The notes beneath the pieces were generated by a model that saw nothing but the letters and a program-made list of their open reading frames with translations, did no database searches and was not told the origin of the DNA. A program made the position numbers and the translations under genes. Positions 47,621 through 58,792 of a stretch of 64,000 bases of DNA are shown here, piece by piece (the stretch's first letter is position 1; every line of letters begins with the position of its first letter). The DNA lies in assembly GCF_016817355.1 (NCBI RefSeq), contig NZ_JADOTT010000003.1:62001-126000 (forward strand), given 5' to 3'. Source of the stretch: Maricaulis parjimensis. GTDB taxonomy: Bacteria; Pseudomonadota; Alphaproteobacteria; Caulobacterales; Maricaulaceae.

Positions 47621-48457
47621 ATGACCCTTCCGTTGCGTTCCCTGTTTTCGCTTGTCCTGTCGACCGCTGTCCTGGCGGGTTGTGCAGGAAACAGACCCGA
47701 TGCGGCTGTGGCCTATGTCGAGCGTCCGGCAGAGACAATCTACGCAACCGCGATCCAGCGCATGGACCGCCGGGACTATCGCTCCGCGGCGCAGCTCTTC
47801 GATGAAGTCGAGCGCCAGCACCCGTATTCGGAATGGGCCCGCCGTTCCATGCTGATGGCCGCTTTCGCGAACTATCAGTCTGCCAATTACGAGGAAGCGA
47901 TCTCGGACGCCGAGCGTTTCATCTCCCTGCACCCGGGCAATCGCAACGCGGCCTACGCCTATTATCTCGTCGCGATCTGCTATTTCGAACAGATCATGGA
48001 TGTCGGCCGGGACCAGGGTGCCACGGAGCAAGCGCTGGAGGCGCTGCAGCAGGTTGTGCGCCGCTATCCGGAAAGCCGGTACGCGACCGATGCCCGCCTG
48101 AAGATCGACATGACGCGTGACCATCTGGCCGGCAAGGAAATGACGGTCGGCCGCTGGTATCTGCGCCGCAATTATCATCTCGCTGCGATCAACCGCTTCC
48201 AAAATGTGATCGAGAATTACGGCACCACCTCGCACGTGCCGGAGGCCCTGCACCGCCTGGTGGAAGCCTATGTCGCTCTCGGCATTGACGAGGAAGCGCG
48301 CCAGGTCGCGGCTGTCCTCGGCTACAATTTCCCGGGCAGCGATTGGTACCAGAACAGCTATGACCTGCTGACCCGTGAGGGGATCGCCATCGACGAGGCG
48401 ATCGACCAGGCCGATCCGACCTATTTCGAACGCGCCTGGCGGCGTCTCTTCGGCTAA
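47621..48457 (+). CDS. bamD: Outer membrane assembly lipoprotein BamD
   Basis: A 278-aa essential component of the BAM complex that inserts outer-membrane beta-barrels. The lipobox 'AVLAGC' (Cys21) anchors it to the inner leaflet of the outer membrane. Five TPR-like helical repeats cover about 35-250, with 'AAQLFDEVERQHPYSEWARRS' and 'AISDAERFISLHPGN' as family hallmarks. It follows lpxC by 114 bp and precedes recN by 24, and probably shares a transcript with recN. Confidence 0.94.
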   Translation: MTLPLRSLFSLVLSTAVLAGCAGNRPDAAVAYVERPAETIYATAIQRMDRRDYRSAAQLFDEVERQHPYSEWARRSMLMAAFANYQSANYEEAISDAERFISLHPGNRNAAYAYYLVAICYFEQIMDVGRDQGATEQALEALQQVVRRYPESRYATDARLKIDMTRDHLAGKEMTVGRWYLRRNYHLAAINRFQNVIENYGTTSHVPEALHRLVEAYVALGIDEEARQVAAVLGYNFPGSDWYQNSYDLLTREGIAIDEAIDQADPTYFERAWRRLFG

Positions 48458-48481
48458 GCGGACGGGGGTGCGAACGGCTGC

Positions 48482-52323
<3,842 letters not shown>

Positions 52324-52324
52324 C

Positions 52325-52356
52325 CAAAAAAAAGGCCGTCACGCGTGGTGACGGCC
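52325..52356 (-). terminator. Terminator of the flgFGAH operon
   Basis: On the minus strand GGCCGTCAC and GTGACGGCC form a 9-bp perfect stem with a five-base loop (52334-52356), followed by eight T (52326-52333 on the plus strand are all A). It lies 36 bases after flgH's stop. The plus-strand ligA ends at its other side and lacks a T run there, so it works best for flgH. Confidence 0.92.
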
Positions 52357-52391
52357 CAGGTGTACCCGATGGTGGTGGGGTGTTTCGTGTC

Positions 52392-53135
52392 CTAGAAGGG
52401 CATCAGGAGGTCATAGAGCTCCTGGCCGTAACGCGGGCGCTGCATGTCGGTCAGATGACCGCGGCCGCCATAGGAAATCCGGGCTTCGGCGATCTGCGTG
52501 TGGGCGATCGTATTGTCCGAAGCAATGTCTTGCGGGCGGGCGATCCCGGTGATCAGGAGTTCGCGCACCTCATTGTTCACGCGCACTTCCTGACGGCCGG
52601 CAATCACCAGATTGCCATTCGGCAGAACCTGGGTGACCAGGGCGGCCACCGTCAGAGAGATGCTCTCATTGCGGTTCACCGTACCCGTTCCCGTCTGGGA
52701 GGAGTTGGAGCCGAAATCGGTCAGATTGTCCGGGTCGATGGCGTCATTGAAGAAGCCGGTCAGATCGGCACCCAGGAAGTTGGCCAGATTGCTGTCTTCC
52801 GCCGAAGCGCGCGAGCGGGCCGTGGAATTCTGCAGCTGGGCGCGGTCGGAAATGTCGATATTGACGGTCAGGATGTCGCCGATACGAGCCGCCCGCGGAT
52901 CACCGAAGAAGGTGGGCGAATTGGCGTTCCACAGCGAGTTGGATGCGGCGACGCGGGTTTGCGGCATGGCGTAGGTCGGCATCGGGATCTGCGACGGACC
53001 CGTGCCGGCCAGCGGTGCTGGGCTTTCGATCGGGGTCATGGGCGGGGTCTGGCCGACATAGGAGAGACGGTCCGTGGCCGCGCAGGCCTGCAGGGTGGCC
53101 GCGCCGATGATGAGAATTGCGAGTTTGCGGATCAT
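52392..53135 (-). CDS. flgH: Flagellar L-ring protein FlgH
   Basis: A 247-aa lipoprotein (lipobox 'TLQAC', Cys18) forming the L ring in the outer membrane around the rod. 'SLWNANSPTFFGDPRAARIGDILTVNI' and 'VNNEVRELLITGIARPQDI' are family signatures, and it ends in 'LMPF'. Length is near the usual 230. It is last in flgF-flgG-flgA-flgH, 18 bases after flgA. Confidence 0.95.
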   Translation of the reverse strand: MIRKLAILIIGAATLQACAATDRLSYVGQTPPMTPIESPAPLAGTGPSQIPMPTYAMPQTRVAASNSLWNANSPTFFGDPRAARIGDILTVNIDISDRAQLQNSTARSRASAEDSNLANFLGADLTGFFNDAIDPDNLTDFGSNSSQTGTGTVNRNESISLTVAALVTQVLPNGNLVIAGRQEVRVNNEVRELLITGIARPQDIASDNTIAHTQIAEARISYGGRGHLTDMQRPRYGQELYDLLMPF

Positions 53136-53153
53136 GGTGGGTCTCCCTGGGGA

Positions 53154-54101
53154 TCAGAAGCTGGTGGCAGACGGCGAGAAGCCGACGCGGGCGCGGCCCG
53201 GCCCGTCGACGAGGGCCTCAACCGTGCGATTGGATTGAAGATTGACGAAGCGGGCCATTTCACCGTCGGCCGCGTCTTCCAGGGCGCGGGCGCGGACGGA
53301 GAGCTGGATGCCCGGCGCTTCGAACAGGAGGGTGATGAGCTCACCGCGTTCCACTGCGACCGGACGCTGCAGGTCATAGCTGCGCAGCGGCTCGCCGGGG
53401 CGAAGGGTGCGGCGGGTCTCGAAGCCGATCAGGTCCGACGGATCCAGGATGGCATCGGGACGCAGACGATCAGCGCGGTGGGATACCCATTCCACATCAC
53501 TGCCCGTGATTTCGGTCCCGGCCGGAATGGCGCGGGCCAGCACCGGAACATCGACCGTGGCATAGGCGCGGCCGGTGAGGCGGACCGTGTCGGCCCCGTC
53601 ATAGGGCGCGACTTCCGCCGACAGCAGGCCGGAGCGGATGTCATAGTTCAGCGACACGATCTGCGGACCGCCGACGCTTTCTACCGGTGCGTGAAGCACC
53701 AGGCCGGAATTGGCCAGCTGAACATCATGGACACTGCCTTCGCGGGCGAAGAGCTCGCCTTCCAGCATGTCCGTCAGCATGTCGGCATCGACCGTGCGGC
53801 TGGCGCGGGCGACCGTGACGCGGCGGACACCGGCCGCATTGGCCCAGTCCAGATCATGCTCGGCGGCAATGTGCTGGACATAGGACACGTCCAGGGAAGT
53901 GCGGCTGCCCGGTGCCGGAGCGCGGGCGACCACGACGTCGGCGCTGGCGCCGGCGCTGGTGAAGAGATCGCCCAGCGTGATGTGCGAACCCTCGGCGGAG
54001 GGGTTCTCGCGCAGGACGACCGTCTCGCCGGCCACGGCCGGAGCCGTGACCAGAGCCGTGGTGAGGCAGGCGAGAGCGAAGAAGGATTGGCGGGTCATCA
54101 A
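53154..54101 (-). CDS. flgA: Flagellar P-ring formation chaperone FlgA
   Basis: A 315-aa periplasmic protein that assists P-ring assembly. A signal peptide is seen (about 1-25, 'LACLTTALVTAPAVAGE'). The C-terminal half holds the SAF-type domain, starting around 'VDVPVLARAIPAGTEITGSDVEWV', with 'DLIGFETRRTLRPGEPLRSYDL' and the conserved 'RGELITLLFEAPGIQLSVRA'. It is longer than E. coli FlgA (about 220) owing to an extra N-terminal domain, as in Caulobacter relatives. It is separated from flgG by 11 bases. Confidence 0.92.
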   Translation of the reverse strand: MMTRQSFFALACLTTALVTAPAVAGETVVLRENPSAEGSHITLGDLFTSAGASADVVVARAPAPGSRTSLDVSYVQHIAAEHDLDWANAAGVRRVTVARASRTVDADMLTDMLEGELFAREGSVHDVQLANSGLVLHAPVESVGGPQIVSLNYDIRSGLLSAEVAPYDGADTVRLTGRAYATVDVPVLARAIPAGTEITGSDVEWVSHRADRLRPDAILDPSDLIGFETRRTLRPGEPLRSYDLQRPVAVERGELITLLFEAPGIQLSVRARALEDAADGEMARFVNLQSNRTVEALVDGPGRARVGFSPSATSF

Positions 54102-54112
54102 TCAGCCCCCCG

Positions 54113-54898
54113 TTAGCGCAGGTTCGAGGAGGCGGCGAGCATCTCGTCGGAGGCCGTGATCACGCGGGCATTCATCTCATAGGCCCGCTGGGCCTGGATG
54201 AGTGCGGTGATTTCGGAGACCGCGTTGACGTTCGCGCTTTCGACATAGCCCTGCATGACAGCGCCATAGCCGGGGCTGTCCGGCGTGCCGACATTGGCGG
54301 CACCGGAGGCGGCGCTTTCCAGGTAGAGGTTGTCGCCGACAGCTTCCAGACCGGCCTCATTGAAGAAGGTCGCCAGTTCCAGCTGACCCACGGTCTGCGG
54401 TTCGGTCTGGCCGTCGATAAGCGCCTGGACCTGGCCCTGCGAGTTGATCGAGACTTCGCGGCTGTCCTGCGGGATGGCGATGCCCGGGGCGACCGGATAG
54501 CCGTCCGGGGTAACGATCTGGCCTTCCGCACTGATCGCGAAATTGCCGGCGCGGGTATAGGCATCGGAACCGTCCGGCATCTGGATGCGGAAATAGCCGC
54601 GGCCGGAGATCGCCAGGTCAAACGGGTTGCCCGTATTGTTCAGCGAGCCCTGCTCGGTGATCCGGTAGATCGAGGACGCCTGGACACCCAGACCGACCTG
54701 GACACCGGTGGGAACGATCGTGCCGGCGTCGGACGAGTTCATGCCCATGGCCTGGACGTTCTGGTAGAGGAGGTCCTGGAACTCGGCCCGCTGGCGCTTG
54801 AACCCCGTGGTGTTCATGTTGGCCAGGTTGTTCGAGATCACTTCGACATTCATCTGCTGGGCTTGCATGCCCGAGGCGGCGGTGGTGAGTGCACGCAT
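54113..54898 (-). CDS. flgG: Flagellar distal rod protein FlgG
   Basis: A 261-aa rod subunit. It begins 'MRALTTAASGMQAQQMNVEVISNN', with the 'ISNNLANMNTTGFKR' motif common to rod and hook proteins. The middle 'NPFDLAISGRGYFRIQMPDG' is the FlgG D1 loop, and the C-terminal 'YVESANVNAVSEITALIQAQRAYEMNARVI' is the conserved end. Length is standard (about 260). It follows flgF by 14 bases. Confidence 0.97.
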   Translation of the reverse strand: MRALTTAASGMQAQQMNVEVISNNLANMNTTGFKRQRAEFQDLLYQNVQAMGMNSSDAGTIVPTGVQVGLGVQASSIYRITEQGSLNNTGNPFDLAISGRGYFRIQMPDGSDAYTRAGNFAISAEGQIVTPDGYPVAPGIAIPQDSREVSINSQGQVQALIDGQTEPQTVGQLELATFFNEAGLEAVGDNLYLESAASGAANVGTPDSPGYGAVMQGYVESANVNAVSEITALIQAQRAYEMNARVITASDEMLAASSNLR

Positions 54899-54912
54899 GG
54901 TTCAACTCCTCC

Positions 54913-55665
54913 TTAGCTGACGCGACCGAGGCGCTCGATGGCGCGCTGGTTCAGGTCTTCGGCGTCTTTCAGGAATTTCGAGACGGATTGGTAGGACCGC
55001 ATGATCGACATCATGTCGGTGAGTTCGATGATGGACTGGACGTTGGAGCTTTCGACATAGCCCTGGCGGACGTCCGGATCGAACATGGCCTGGGGCAGGT
55101 CGTCCGGATTGTCCGAGGCCGGGATCGTGTAGCGGCCATTGCCCTCTTTGGTCATCTCGGACCGGTTGGCGATTTCAAACACGCCAATCCGGCCGACCTG
55201 GACACCATCCTGGATGACCGCGCCGCCATCGACGATGGTCGTGGTGGCAGCGTTCGGATCCAGAAGGATCGGGCCGCGCGTATCCGCATCCAGCACGATC
55301 GCGCCGTCGGACGTGGTCAGTTCGCCCAGCTCATTGGTGTGGAAGCGGCCGTCGCGGGTGTATTGCTCGGTGCCATTGGCCTCGACCGCGAAAAACCCGT
55401 CGCCTTCAATGGCGAGGTCCAAAGTGCGGCCGGTGTATTCCATCGCGCCCTGCGAGAAGTCGCGGCCCATGCCCCACGTATTCACATACTGCAGGTCGGA
55501 GGGGCCGTCCGTGCTTTCGGCGGTACGGGCGGGCTGATTCTCCAGGAGGAGCGACTCGGCCTTGAAGCCTGCCGTTTCAGCGTTGGCGATGTTGTTGGCG
55601 ATCACGTCCATGCCCCGTCGAAGGGTCATCTGGCGCGTGAGGCCGATCATGATTGCGTTGTCCAT
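54913..55665 (-). CDS. flgF: Flagellar proximal rod protein FlgF
   Basis: A 250-aa rod subunit. The ATG at 55665 ('DNAIMIGLTRQMTLRRGMDV') is chosen, with AAAGGAAAC before it; the longer frame upstream runs through the promoter. Motifs are 'IANNIANAETAGFKAES', 'DLAIEGDGFFAVEANG' and the C-terminal 'GYVESSNVQSIIELTDMMSIMRSYQS'. It is first in flgF-flgG-flgA-flgH, and a sigma-54 type promoter lies about 65 bases upstream. Confidence 0.95.
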   Translation of the reverse strand: MDNAIMIGLTRQMTLRRGMDVIANNIANAETAGFKAESLLLENQPARTAESTDGPSDLQYVNTWGMGRDFSQGAMEYTGRTLDLAIEGDGFFAVEANGTEQYTRDGRFHTNELGELTTSDGAIVLDADTRGPILLDPNAATTTIVDGGAVIQDGVQVGRIGVFEIANRSEMTKEGNGRYTIPASDNPDDLPQAMFDPDVRQGYVESSNVQSIIELTDMMSIMRSYQSVSKFLKDAEDLNQRAIERLGRVS

Positions 55666-55729
55666 CGGGCGGTTTCCTTTCTGGATACCTCGGGGTCCGC
55701 CGTCATATCGCAGCGGTTGCCCGACAAGT

Positions 55730-55745
55730 TGCACGCAGCGTGCCA
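55730..55745 (-). promoter_or_regulatory. Sigma-54 (-24/-12) promoter for flgF operon
   Basis: Read on the minus strand: TGGCACG-CTGC-GTGCA. It matches the sigma-54 consensus TGGCACG-N4-TTGCA at all positions but one, with the essential GG and GC at the correct distance. Transcription would start near 55718, giving a leader of about 50 bases before flgF. Confidence 0.85.
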
Positions 55746-55809
55746 AGGTTAATTTTGATGGTTATCAATAACTTGGCGGGGAGGGGGCGGTCGGAAGGGG
55801 TTTCCCTTG

Positions 55810-55848
55810 CGGCAAAGGAGTCCGGGCAGGTGGGAACAAATTGCCGGG
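55810..55848. promoter_or_regulatory. CGGCAA...TTGCCG inverted pair, possible FlbD (ftr) enhancer
   Basis: CGGCAA at 55810-55815 and TTGCCG at 55841-55846 form an inverted pair 25 bases apart. They resemble halves of the Caulobacter ftr elements bound by the sigma-54 activator FlbD. It lies about 65-115 bases upstream of the sigma-54 promoter, the usual enhancer distance, but the spacing between halves is unusual, so this is tentative. Confidence 0.35.
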
Positions 55849-55927
55849 TTCGCGCCGATCACTACGAAACGTTAACCGCGTCCGCCGTTAATGGTTTCAG
55901 ACGATTCTTCCGTTTGGAGCTGGCGGC

Positions 55928-56494
55928 ATGGCCGACGAAAACGACGACATCGAAGACGAGACCGAAGGCGAGGAAAAGCCGAAGAAGAGCCCGATAAAGC
56001 TGGCTCTTTTCATAGGCTTGCCCGTCCTCATCCTGCTGCTGGCAGGTGTGGGTGGCTTCCTGCTGTTCTCGGGCGGTGGCGATGACGAGACTGAACACGC
56101 CGAAGCAGGCCATGGCGAAAGCGATGGTCATGCGGTCGCGGAATCACACGATACGCACGGTGACCAGGTCTTTTATTATGACCTGACGGAAGGTGAGGGT
56201 GAGGCGGAAACGATCACCACGAACATCCGCTCCACCGACGGTCGTCCCGTGATCCTGCAGCTGCAGGTCTCCTTTGAATCATCCAATCCGGAACTCGGTG
56301 CCATCCTGGAAGCGAATGTCGATTCCATCATGGACCAGTTCATCATGTTCCTGCGTGAACTGCGCGAGGATGACCTGTACGGCTCCGCCGGCATGCACCG
56401 GGTCCGCCTGGAATTGCTGCGCCGTGTGAACCTGGCCATTGAACCGGCCCAGGTCGATGCCGTGCTCATCCAGCAGTTCATGATTGTCGACTAA
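55928..56494 (+). CDS. fliL: Flagellar basal body-associated protein FliL
   Basis: A 188-aa single-pass inner-membrane protein that surrounds the stators and supports their function. A charged acidic N-terminus (1-22) precedes one membrane helix (about 24-47). A His/Asp/Glu-rich stretch follows ('EHAEAGHGESDGHAVAES'), then the periplasmic FliL domain ('FYYDLTEGEGEAETITTNI', 'AILEANVDSIMDQFIMFLREL'). It ends 'VLIQQFMIVD', as usual. It is divergent from flgF and is followed after 21 bases by fliM. Confidence 0.93.
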   Translation: MADENDDIEDETEGEEKPKKSPIKLALFIGLPVLILLLAGVGGFLLFSGGGDDETEHAEAGHGESDGHAVAESHDTHGDQVFYYDLTEGEGEAETITTNIRSTDGRPVILQLQVSFESSNPELGAILEANVDSIMDQFIMFLRELREDDLYGSAGMHRVRLELLRRVNLAIEPAQVDAVLIQQFMIVD

Positions 56495-56515
56495 CCCCCA
56501 AGGATCGAGAGCTTC

Positions 56516-57649
56516 ATGTCCGACGATTTGGATCAAGATGCCCTGGCAGCCGAATGGGAGGCGATGGCCGAGGACGGTGACGACCTCGACCTGGCTTCCG
56601 AATGGGAGGCCATGGTCGGCGGTGGTGACGATGACGACCAGGAATTGCCGACCGTTGGCGGTGGCCCCGAGCGCATCCTCAACCAGGACGAGATCGACAG
56701 CCTGCTGGGCTTCTCGCTTTCTGATGACGACGCGGCCGACAAGTCGGGCATCCGCGCCATCATCAATTCCGCGCTGGTCTCCTATGAGCGTCTGCCGATG
56801 CTGGAGATCGTCTTCGACCGCCTCGTGCGCCTGATGACGACCTCGCTGCGGAACTTCACCTCCGACAATGTCGAAGTCTCGCTCGACAACATCTCTTCGA
56901 TCCGTTTCGGCGATTATTTGAACTCGATCCCGCTGCCGGCCATCCTGGCTGTCTTCCGGGCACAGCAGCTGGACAATTACGGCCTGCTGACCGTCGACTC
57001 CAACCTGATCTACTCGATCGTGGACGTCCTGCTCGGCGGTCGCCGGGGCACGTCGGCCATGCGCATCGAGGGCCGTCCCTACACCACGATCGAACGCATG
57101 CTGGTACAGCGGATGATCGAAGTGGTTCTGGGCGATGCGAAACAGGCTTTCGCGCCGCTGACCGAAGTCGATTTCGATCTGGAACGCGTCGAGACCAACC
57201 CGCGCTTTGCGGCGATCGCCCGCCCGGCGAACGCGGCCATCCTGGTCAAGCTGCGCATCGACATGGAAGACCGTGGCGGCCGCATCGAACTGCTGCTGCC
57301 CTACGCGACGCTGGAACCCATCCGGAAAATGCTGCTGCAGCAATTCATGGGTGAGAAGTTCGGCCGCGACAATATCTGGGAAGGCCACCTGGCGACCGAA
57401 TTGTGGTCGACCAATATGGAAGTGCACGCCGTGCTCGACGAGCAGCGCCTGCCGCTGGGCAAGGTCGCGGACCTCAAGGTCGGTGACACGCTCTTCCTCG
57501 ACGCCACGCCCCATAGTGAAGTTGAACTGCGTTGCGGGCAGGTGCCCCTGACGCGCGGCCGTATGGGCCGCATTGGACATAACGTAGCCCTGCGCCTGAA
57601 CGGACCGCTGTCCCCGGGTGCCAAGAAAGCGATGATGAGGTTCGCATGA
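56516..57649 (+). CDS. fliM: Flagellar motor switch protein FliM
   Basis: A 377-aa C-ring component. The CheY-P binding peptide appears as 'LNQDEIDSLLGF' at 55-66, not at the N-terminus as in E. coli. Ahead of it is an acidic extension with two copies of EWEAM (13-17 and 29-33). The middle domain ('INSALVSYERLPMLEIVFDRLVR') binds FliG and is followed by the C-terminal FliN-like domain ('LPLGKVADLKVGDTLFLDA'). The stop overlaps the next gene by four bases. Confidence 0.95.
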   Translation: MSDDLDQDALAAEWEAMAEDGDDLDLASEWEAMVGGGDDDDQELPTVGGGPERILNQDEIDSLLGFSLSDDDAADKSGIRAIINSALVSYERLPMLEIVFDRLVRLMTTSLRNFTSDNVEVSLDNISSIRFGDYLNSIPLPAILAVFRAQQLDNYGLLTVDSNLIYSIVDVLLGGRRGTSAMRIEGRPYTTIERMLVQRMIEVVLGDAKQAFAPLTEVDFDLERVETNPRFAAIARPANAAILVKLRIDMEDRGGRIELLLPYATLEPIRKMLLQQFMGEKFGRDNIWEGHLATELWSTNMEVHAVLDEQRLPLGKVADLKVGDTLFLDATPHSEVELRCGQVPLTRGRMGRIGHNVALRLNGPLSPGAKKAMMRFA

Positions 57650-58044
57650 CGCTCGCAGCCCTGGTTTTCGAAGGCCTGGTGGCCGCCCTTCTTCTGGTCG
57701 CCGTTGTCATGTGCTGGCGCGTGGATCGCCGTCTCAATGCTCTCAAGAAGGGGCAGGACGGCGTGCAGTCCTCGGTTATCGCGCTCAATGAAGCGACGGA
57801 CCGTGCCCGGGCCAGCCTTGCCGCACTGGAGCGCGCTACGACCCTGTCCGGCAAGGAGCTTGAGACGCGCGTTGCCGAAGCCCGCAAGCTGACCGACGAG
57901 CTGAGCCTGATCACCGGCAAGGCCGACCGCGCCGCTGACAGCCTGGCCAATCGTTCGCGCCCGGCGCCGCGCCGCCGCGCTGCCGATTTCTTTCCGGAAG
58001 GCGCCGGTTCGCGCGTCATCAATGATCTGAAGGACGTCCGCTAG
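57646..58044 (+). CDS. DUF6468 protein in flagellar operon
   Basis: A 132-aa protein with an N-terminal membrane helix (about 3-24), then a coiled-coil-like helical region (about 30-100, 'LNEATDRARASLAALERATT'), and a basic Arg/Pro-rich tail. This arrangement and its place between fliM and motE match the DUF6468 family of alphaproteobacterial flagellar operons. Its function is not established. Translation is coupled to fliM by an ATGA overlap. Confidence 0.82.
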   Translation: MTLAALVFEGLVAALLLVAVVMCWRVDRRLNALKKGQDGVQSSVIALNEATDRARASLAALERATTLSGKELETRVAEARKLTDELSLITGKADRAADSLANRSRPAPRRRAADFFPEGAGSRVINDLKDVR

Positions 58045-58048
58045 ACCC

Positions 58049-58792
58049 ATGCGTGATTCCGTTCGCCTCCTCTCCGTTCTCGCCGTCCTGATGGGCGGCC
58101 TGTTCGGCCTCAAAGCCCTGTCTGTCGCCAATGGCGCCGCCGATTGGTGGAGTGCCCATGCGGCCACGCTCGCCACCTCAGAAGCGGAAGCCCAGGACAG
58201 CCATGGCGAGTCCGAGGCGGCGCAGGAGGATCATGCCGAGGACGGCCATGCAGCGGACGAATCCCAGCCGGCTCCGGCCCGCACGACGCCGCCACCGGCC
58301 GGTGAAGTGTCGGCTGCTTTTGCTGAGCGCATCGCCAATGGCGTGCGTACGGCCGAGGAAGAGCGCGTCATCTACCGTCTGCGTGAGCGTTCGGCTGAAC
58401 TGGATGCCCGCGAGACGCAGCTAGAAACGCGTGAAGCCCTGATGCTGGCCATGGAACAGCGCGTCGATGGCAAGATCGACGAGCTCAATGATCTGCGTGA
58501 CCAGATCATGGACCTGACCAATTCCCTGTCCGAGCGTGAGAATGAGGACATGCAGGTCATCGTGGCCTGGTATGCCGCCATGGATGCGCGCGATGCCGCC
58601 GAGCGGATCGCAACGCTGGACATGGATACCCAGATCCAGATCGCGGCCCGCATGTCGAACCGACAGTTCGGTCCCATCCTGGCAGAGATGACGCCGGCGG
58701 ATGCCGCTCAGCTGACCCAGCGCATGGCGGCCCGCAGTGATCTGCCGGAAACCGTGGCGGAGCTGGAGGCGCGGCTTGCCGACGAGGGCTAG
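58049..58792 (+). CDS. MotE family flagellar protein
   Basis: A 247-aa protein. An N-terminal hydrophobic helix (about 5-30) serves as signal or anchor. A His/Glu/Asp/Gln-rich linker (about 40-80) precedes a coiled coil (about 100-155, 'ERSAELDARETQLETREALML') and an MgtE-N-like helical domain (about 165-245, 'MDTQIQIAARMSNRQFGPILAEMTPADAAQL'). Family members in rhizobia are chaperones or partners of periplasmic motor proteins. It lies five bases after DUF6468 and overlaps the TPR gene by 17 bases. Confidence 0.85.
   Translation: MRDSVRLLSVLAVLMGGLFGLKALSVANGAADWWSAHAATLATSEAEAQDSHGESEAAQEDHAEDGHAADESQPAPARTTPPPAGEVSAAFAERIANGVRTAEEERVIYRLRERSAELDARETQLETREALMLAMEQRVDGKIDELNDLRDQIMDLTNSLSERENEDMQVIVAWYAAMDARDAAERIATLDMDTQIQIAARMSNRQFGPILAEMTPADAAQLTQRMAARSDLPETVAELEARLADEG

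Noticed and set aside
52380-54116. 578-codon plus-strand frame across flgH and flgA
   Set aside because: Spans two well-identified minus-strand flagellar genes and the gap between them; low-complexity translation.
55873-55893. TTAA...TTAA before fliL as a CtrA box
   Set aside because: The two TTAA are 12 bases apart, not seven, so it does not meet the consensus.
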